Under the pieces are notes generated by a model. That model saw nothing but the letters and a program-made list of their open reading frames with translations. It was not told where the DNA came from and did not search any database. Positions 7,220 through 10,753 of a DNA stretch of 10,753 nucleotides are shown here, piece by piece. Position 1 is the stretch's first letter; the number at the start of each line of letters is the position of its first letter. Made by a program: the position numbers and the translations under genes. Source of the DNA: an uncultured Clostridia bacterium (lineage in GTDB: Bacteria > Bacillota > Clostridia > UMGS1810); contig CAJLYL010000057.1 of assembly GCA_905210855.1 (NCBI GenBank), positions 1 to 10,753 of the forward strand, written 5' to 3'.

Positions 7220-8046
7220 TCCCCTGTGCAGGGAGACGCTTTCACGCGCCGCAGCTTGTCCGCAGCCACCCGAAACGGGCGCACCAAAACCCTTGCGCGC
7301 CACGCAGGGGTGTCCATCCCCCACCGCGGCAAAAGACGCAGCAGCTTCGCGCTCAGCCTGAAATTGCACCAAAGCTTGCGCAATGCGCTCATTCCGCTGC
7401 CCGTAAGCCCTCCGTCCGACTGATAGTAACAGTAGAGATACTCTCCCGTAAACAGCACACTCTCTGCCGCAGTGTACGCCTCTGCCGCAAAGGCAGCATC
7501 CTCGGCAGTGCGCATTTTCACATCAAAGCGTATGTTTTCGGACGTCTCTCTCCTAAACGCCGCACCCCATACGCTGTTCAGCGCAATGCCGTTTATAAAG
7601 AACGGATATACCCGATGCGCGAAACCGGCTTTTTCCACATAGAGAAATTTGTCTGTTCCGTCAGATACTTTTATCTTTTTGCCGCCGGCATATACCCTGG
7701 AATAATTGAATTTTACTATGTCCGCATCATAGCGCCGCAGCAGGGCGATAAGCCTTTGCGCCGCGCCGTCTTCGTAATAATCGTCCGCGTCGAGAAAGGT
7801 GAAGAATTCCCCCGTAGCTCCGGCAAGCCCTATGTTGCGCGTCTTGGCAACACTGCCGCAGTTTTCGCCGAGAATCCTCAGCCGGATTCTGTCCGCATAT
7901 TTGCGCAGAATCCGCGCCGTGCCGTCCGTTGACGCGTCGTCAACAACCACAAGCTCGCAGCCGTCGCAGCCGAGCACGGAATTTATGCATCGCTCGATAG
8001 TCCTCTCGGCATTGTACGCAACCACAATGACGCTTAATTTCTTCAT
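7189..8046 (-). CDS. Family 2 glycosyltransferase of the polysaccharide cassette
   Basis: This 285-residue protein has the GT-A fold of family 2. It opens with SVIVVAYNAERTIERCINSV (residues 5-24), followed by VVVDDASTDGT (nucleotide-sugar binding, D36-D37), AKTRNIGLAGATGEF (67-81), the metal-binding DAD in FLDADDYY (86-88) and a TAEDAAF motif (180-186) whose E/D pair matches the usual catalytic base. It should add a sugar from a nucleotide donor to the lipid-linked primer on the inner face of the membrane; donor and linkage cannot be read. ATG 8046 overlaps the stop of the phosphotransferase gene (ATGA, 4 bp), and GGAGG sits 7 bases upstream, so the two are translationally coupled. The last 16 or so residues (SPCTGELSGSAKLPD) are encoded by a repeat element, so the ancestral stop may have been further upstream. 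Confidence 0.93.
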   Translation of the reverse strand: MKKLSVIVVAYNAERTIERCINSVLGCDGCELVVVDDASTDGTARILRKYADRIRLRILGENCGSVAKTRNIGLAGATGEFFTFLDADDYYEDGAAQRLIALLRRYDADIVKFNYSRVYAGGKKIKVSDGTDKFLYVEKAGFAHRVYPFFINGIALNSVWGAAFRRETSENIRFDVKMRTAEDAAFAAEAYTAAESVLFTGEYLYCYYQSDGGLTGSGMSALRKLWCNFRLSAKLLRLLPRWGMDTPAWRARVLVRPFRVAADKLRRVKASPCTGELSGSAKLPD

Positions 8047-9407
8047 GACTTCTCCTCCGCTTTGTCATTCGGCGCTTTTGCCAGTGCTTCGTCCACACCC
8101 TCGGTGGATTCTTTAATGAACATTATCATCACCGTCTGCGCAATCAGCTTTATGTCCAGCCATAGCGAAAAGCTGTTGATGTAGATGCTGTCGAACAGCA
8201 CCTTGTCAGACACCTTGGTGTTGTACTGCCCGTAAACCTGCGCATAGCCGGTAAGCCCTGCCTTTGCTATGTAGCGCACGTCATAGTTTTTCACTATGTC
8301 GCCGTATAAATCGGCATATACGGGTCTCTCCGGTCTCGGCCCGACGACGGACATCTCTCCGCGCAGAATGTTGATAAGCTGCGGCAGCTCGTCCAGACGG
8401 CAGGCACGGATGATACTGCCGAACCGCGTTATCCGCTCGTCGTTCTCCGTGGCAAGCCGCGCACCGTGCTTTTCGGCGTCGGCAACCATGGTGCGGAATT
8501 TTATTATGTTAAACCTCTTTTTGTTTATTGTGTATCTCTCCTGGCGATAAAATACACCCCCGGGCGAATCGAGCTTTATGCCGACCGCGCAGAGCGCAAA
8601 CAGCGGCGAGAGCACCACAAGCCCCGTGAGCGCCGCAATGAAATCAAACGCGCGCTTTACCGCAAGCTCCGCCGGAGCAAAAAATCCGTCCTTTACCCTG
8701 AGCACGGGCGTGTCGCCTATGTGGGTAACGCTGCCGCCCAGCATGAACAGCGTGTCCACGCTCGGCACAAGCTTGATGTTTTTGCCGTTTCTGTAAGCAT
8801 ATATTATTATCCTGTTCCTCATGTCAGCAGGTATGTCCGCCGTAAGGGTTATGTTGTCGCTGCGGTCTATGGCGGCAAGGATTTTTTCGTAATCCGCCGC
8901 GCCGCCCGCGCGCAGCACCGATACCCTGCCGAAATCGACGGAATTCCGCTTGAGCTTGGTTATAAAGCTCTCCGGACAGCCGCTGTGGCAAAGGATGAGC
9001 ATACTGCGCTTTTTCCTCGCAGATATGGCAAGGCGGAGCACCAGGCTGCGCCCCATGAGCATCATTGCGCCGCAGGCGAGGAAAAACACGGGGTAAAACA
9101 TAACCGGCAGCGCCCATGAGCGCCCCGTTATCAGCACAAACAGCGCAAAAGCCGCCACGGTGAACGCAAGCGACACACCCACCGTAACCGGCAGACGCGC
9201 GCGCTGCGTGGAATATGAATACAAATCGTCGTATGCGTCCATAACCACAAGCACAAAGAGAGTGCTTGCGAGCAAGCCTGCATAGATGAGACGCGGTCTG
9301 GCGGTGATGTCAAAAAGAGCCTTCAGCACCCAGTAGCCCACCGTCACCGAGATGATGTCGCTTAGCAGCTCCAGGATTTTTACCATTCTGTAATTGGTTC
9401 TTTTCAT
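8043..9407 (-). CDS. Polyprenyl-phosphate sugar-1-phosphate transferase (exopolysaccharide initiating enzyme)
   Basis: The 454 residues fit the full-length class with an N-terminal membrane region. Four or so transmembrane helices (about 12-30, 40-56, 73-94, 99-118) are followed by a soluble linker domain (about 134-240), another membrane segment (256-278) and the catalytic domain. The catalytic part has KRAFDF (251-256), KFRTM (303-307), CRLDELPQLINILRGEMSVV (336-355) with the D-E pair at 339-340, GPRPE (356-360) and AGLTGYAQVYG (383-393), all hallmarks of the bacterial sugar transferase family. It moves a hexose-1-phosphate from a UDP-sugar to undecaprenyl phosphate, the first step of surface polysaccharide or glycoprotein glycan assembly; which sugar is not known. 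A weak AGGCGG site stands 7 bases before ATG 9407. It is first in the cassette, directly after an intrinsic terminator, with no visible promoter of its own. Confidence 0.95.
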   Translation of the reverse strand: MKRTNYRMVKILELLSDIISVTVGYWVLKALFDITARPRLIYAGLLASTLFVLVVMDAYDDLYSYSTQRARLPVTVGVSLAFTVAAFALFVLITGRSWALPVMFYPVFFLACGAMMLMGRSLVLRLAISARKKRSMLILCHSGCPESFITKLKRNSVDFGRVSVLRAGGAADYEKILAAIDRSDNITLTADIPADMRNRIIIYAYRNGKNIKLVPSVDTLFMLGGSVTHIGDTPVLRVKDGFFAPAELAVKRAFDFIAALTGLVVLSPLFALCAVGIKLDSPGGVFYRQERYTINKKRFNIIKFRTMVADAEKHGARLATENDERITRFGSIIRACRLDELPQLINILRGEMSVVGPRPERPVYADLYGDIVKNYDVRYIAKAGLTGYAQVYGQYNTKVSDKVLFDSIYINSFSLWLDIKLIAQTVMIMFIKESTEGVDEALAKAPNDKAEEKS

Positions 9408-9436
9408 ACACTCACCGCCTTCTTACCGTTGATTCG

Positions 9437-9490
9437 AAAAAAAGAGGTATGCTCGCATACCCCTCTTTCTGGCAGACGCATCCGTCTGCC
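9437..9490 (-). terminator. Tandem hairpins with an intrinsic terminator between the secreted gene and the polysaccharide cassette
   Basis: On the minus strand the first hairpin is a perfect 8-bp stem, GGCAGACG-GATG-CGTCTGCC (9471-9490). The second pairs AAAGAG and GTATG arms with a small G bulge and ends in CTCTTTTTTT (9437-9468). The T-run makes it a strong Rho-independent terminator 28 bases after the stop of the upstream gene. Only 29 bases lie between the T-run and the next start codon. Confidence 0.85.
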
Positions 9491-9495
9491 GGTTG

Positions 9496-10569
9496 TTACT
9501 CATTGTCAAAAATATTGTCTACGCCGGCAGCATCTCTGTCCATAACATAAACCTTCTCTATATTTCCGTGCTTGTCACCCTCGGCGAGCCAGATGTACTC
9601 GTCGTTTGACACGCCGTATTTTTTCTTGAGACGGTCTGTTATAAAAGGCGTTACATAAAGCGTTGTGCCCGAGCCTTTTCTATCGACGTATTCCTGCTTG
9701 TAAGCCTGGGAATCTATTCTGCCGTACTCATGCTGAAGTCTCGGATCAAGCTCGGAGAGCCTTGCGGATGCCAGCGTTGCAACTGTTGTTGCCGCATTCA
9801 TCAGCTTGGATGGCACCGCATAGTCGTTTGCCGCAAAGGTGTTTTCGTCCAGCACGGTGTACCATGTGTCATCAAAACCGCCGATTATGAGGTTGTCGTT
9901 GTCGCCTTCCCAAACCGCGTGGGGTCTGTTCGCCTTGACTTTCATAAATCCGGGGGTGAAAGTGCCGCTGTTTACGTCGTATTCAACGCAGGCAGCTCTC
10001 TCGGTTTTTTCGTCCGGCACGATTATGGATATCTCTTTGTCTGTCTCCAGGTCAATGATAACGCCGTCCACGTGCCAGCCGTCGCCCTCATGCTTGAGCA
10101 CATACCACTGCACTCTGTAATAGTCGGGGGTCATCTTTGACCAGGGGATAACCTTGCCGTTGCTCGATTTTATGTAAGCGTCCATGTTCTCATATTCGCT
10201 TACCACCTTTTTGAGCACGTCCTTTTGGTTCGGCGTAGACGAGAGTTTGCTTGTAATATCCGCCTCGGTCACACCGCCGTCGAGGGCGATTGAATAATTG
10301 CCCGACAGCTGCTGCGCAAGAGTTGTGCTTGCAAGCTGCTTTGTAAAGAATTTCTCATCCCTGCCGGACACATTACCGTTTGTGTCCATCTGTACGCCGC
10401 CTATCTGGATGTAGAAACCAACCTTGTCGGACGAATATTTGTTTCCGTCAAGATTCCAGTCGCCCCAATCTCCGCGGTCGCCGCCCCGGCCGTATCCCGG
10501 TGCGGCGCTCGCGCCCATTGCGGTAAACAGGGTTGCCAGTGCAATAAGTATGCATAGTGTTCTTTTCAT
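9496..10569 (-). CDS. Secreted protein of unknown function with a Gly/Asp/Trp-rich N-terminus
   Basis: This 357-residue protein was not recognised as a named family. Residues 1-22 are a clear Sec signal peptide (MKRT start, cut after ASA). The mature start (24-43, PGYGRGGDRGDWGDWNLDGN) is a flexible glycine-rich tract. Residues 49-173 look like one folded unit, beginning VGFYIQIGGVQMDTNGNVSGRDEKFF and ending WYVLKHEGDGWHVDGVIID. I have the impression that such a unit occurs in multi-domain surface proteins of Clostridia, but this is a weak memory. Residues 180-357 form a second region with WYTVLDENTFA (236-246) and a charged C-terminus; there is no membrane anchor or LPXTG motif. GGAGG stands 8 bases before ATG 10569. 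A promoter with TATAAT lies about 80 bases upstream and a terminator follows, so it is probably transcribed alone. Confidence 0.87.
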   Translation of the reverse strand: MKRTLCILIALATLFTAMGASAAPGYGRGGDRGDWGDWNLDGNKYSSDKVGFYIQIGGVQMDTNGNVSGRDEKFFTKQLASTTLAQQLSGNYSIALDGGVTEADITSKLSSTPNQKDVLKKVVSEYENMDAYIKSSNGKVIPWSKMTPDYYRVQWYVLKHEGDGWHVDGVIIDLETDKEISIIVPDEKTERAACVEYDVNSGTFTPGFMKVKANRPHAVWEGDNDNLIIGGFDDTWYTVLDENTFAANDYAVPSKLMNAATTVATLASARLSELDPRLQHEYGRIDSQAYKQEYVDRKGSGTTLYVTPFITDRLKKKYGVSNDEYIWLAEGDKHGNIEKVYVMDRDAAGVDNIFDNE

Positions 10570-10651
10570 AGTTGTTTCCTCCGTTTATATGAGATTTTTT
10601 TATGTTTATTTTAATTGTATGTATGTTTCACCCAAAGGCAAGGGGGTGTAT

Positions 10652-10679
10652 ATTATATTTTGAAAACCGATAGCAGCAA
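10652..10679 (-). promoter_or_regulatory. Housekeeping-type promoter of the secreted-protein gene
   Basis: On the minus strand a perfect -10 TATAAT (10652-10657) follows a partial -35 TTGCTG (10674-10679) with a 16-base spacer. The start of transcription would be near 10645, leaving an AT-rich leader of about 75 bases that ends in GGAGGAAA at 10575-10582. Confidence 0.6.
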
Positions 10680-10690
10680 ACAGGGTTCCC

Positions 10691-10753
10691 AAAAAGGTGG
10701 TAGCGCAGCGTGCCTTTTCACCCTTCGGGTACACGGTGGGAAAAAGGAGAAAC
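10691..10753 (+). promoter_or_regulatory. Switch-like alternative hairpins, probable leader of a divergent gene beyond the right edge
   Basis: Read on the plus strand, the segments AAAAAGG (10691-10697), CCTTTT (10713-10718) and AAAAAGG (10741-10747) allow the middle one to pair with either neighbour. The second choice extends with CACC/GGTG and would bury AAAAAGGAG (10741-10749), a good Shine-Dalgarno sequence for a gene starting a few bases past the edge. AAGGTGGTAGCGCA (10695-10708 region) partly resembles the T-box core AGGGTGGNACCGCG, but no stem I is recognisable upstream. The same folds exist on the minus strand, so the strand is not certain. Confidence 0.35.

Noticed and set aside
7031..7423. 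Plus-strand frames across the repeats and the end of the glycosyltransferase
   Set aside because: They run through hairpin repeats and antisense coding sequence and have no family-like segments.
8466..9119. Plus-strand open frame (217 codons) opposite the sugar transferase
   Set aside because: It is antisense to the conserved catalytic and linker parts of a clear enzyme; its Arg/Tyr-rich translation is typical of an antisense shadow.
10691..10740. tRNA-like string GGTGGTAGCGCAG
   Set aside because: It resembles a D-arm, but there is no acceptor stem, anticodon arm or T-arm at the right distances.

Overview
The window looks like chromosomal DNA of a low-to-moderate GC Gram-positive anaerobe of the class Clostridia, probably a gut-type lineage. 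The reasons are strong GGAGG-type ribosome sites, Sec-dependent secreted proteins, a polysaccharide cassette of Firmicutes type, and short GC-rich hairpin repeats (GTAGGGG...CCCG and similar) of a style common between genes in such genomes. The genus cannot be read from the sequence. Every convincing gene lies on the minus strand, so transcription runs from right to left.

From right to left: (1) The right edge (about 10640-10753) holds a good minus-strand promoter. It also holds a block of mutually exclusive hairpins that ends in a plus-strand Shine-Dalgarno-like sequence, suggesting a divergent gene just outside the window. (2) 9496-10569 encodes a secreted protein of unknown function, followed by tandem hairpins and an intrinsic terminator. 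(3) Three genes form a small polysaccharide cassette: a polyprenyl-phosphate sugar-1-phosphate transferase (8043-9407), a family 2 glycosyltransferase that overlaps it by 4 bp (7189-8046), and a Wzy/O-antigen-ligase-like membrane protein (5790-6986). The last two end inside two copies of the same short repeat. (4) 5198-5789 has no gene. It is a mosaic of hairpin repeats, one of which is an intrinsic terminator for the cassette, followed by the leader of the next operon. (5) A two-gene operon encodes a secreted helical-repeat protein (4178-5197) and, overlapping it by 8 bp, a very large secreted YD/RHS-repeat protein (1-4185). The YD protein is open for 1395 codons and runs off the left edge, so its C-terminal end, where YD proteins often carry a toxin or other variable domain, is not visible.

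The common theme is the cell surface. The phosphotransferase would load the first sugar on undecaprenyl phosphate, the glycosyltransferase would extend it, and the Wzy-like protein would polymerise or transfer the glycan outside the membrane. The secreted proteins would act beyond the membrane. The least explained parts are the coupled helical-repeat/YD pair, the terminator placed directly before the polysaccharide cassette with no visible promoter after it, and the repeat island that supplies the stop codons of two genes.
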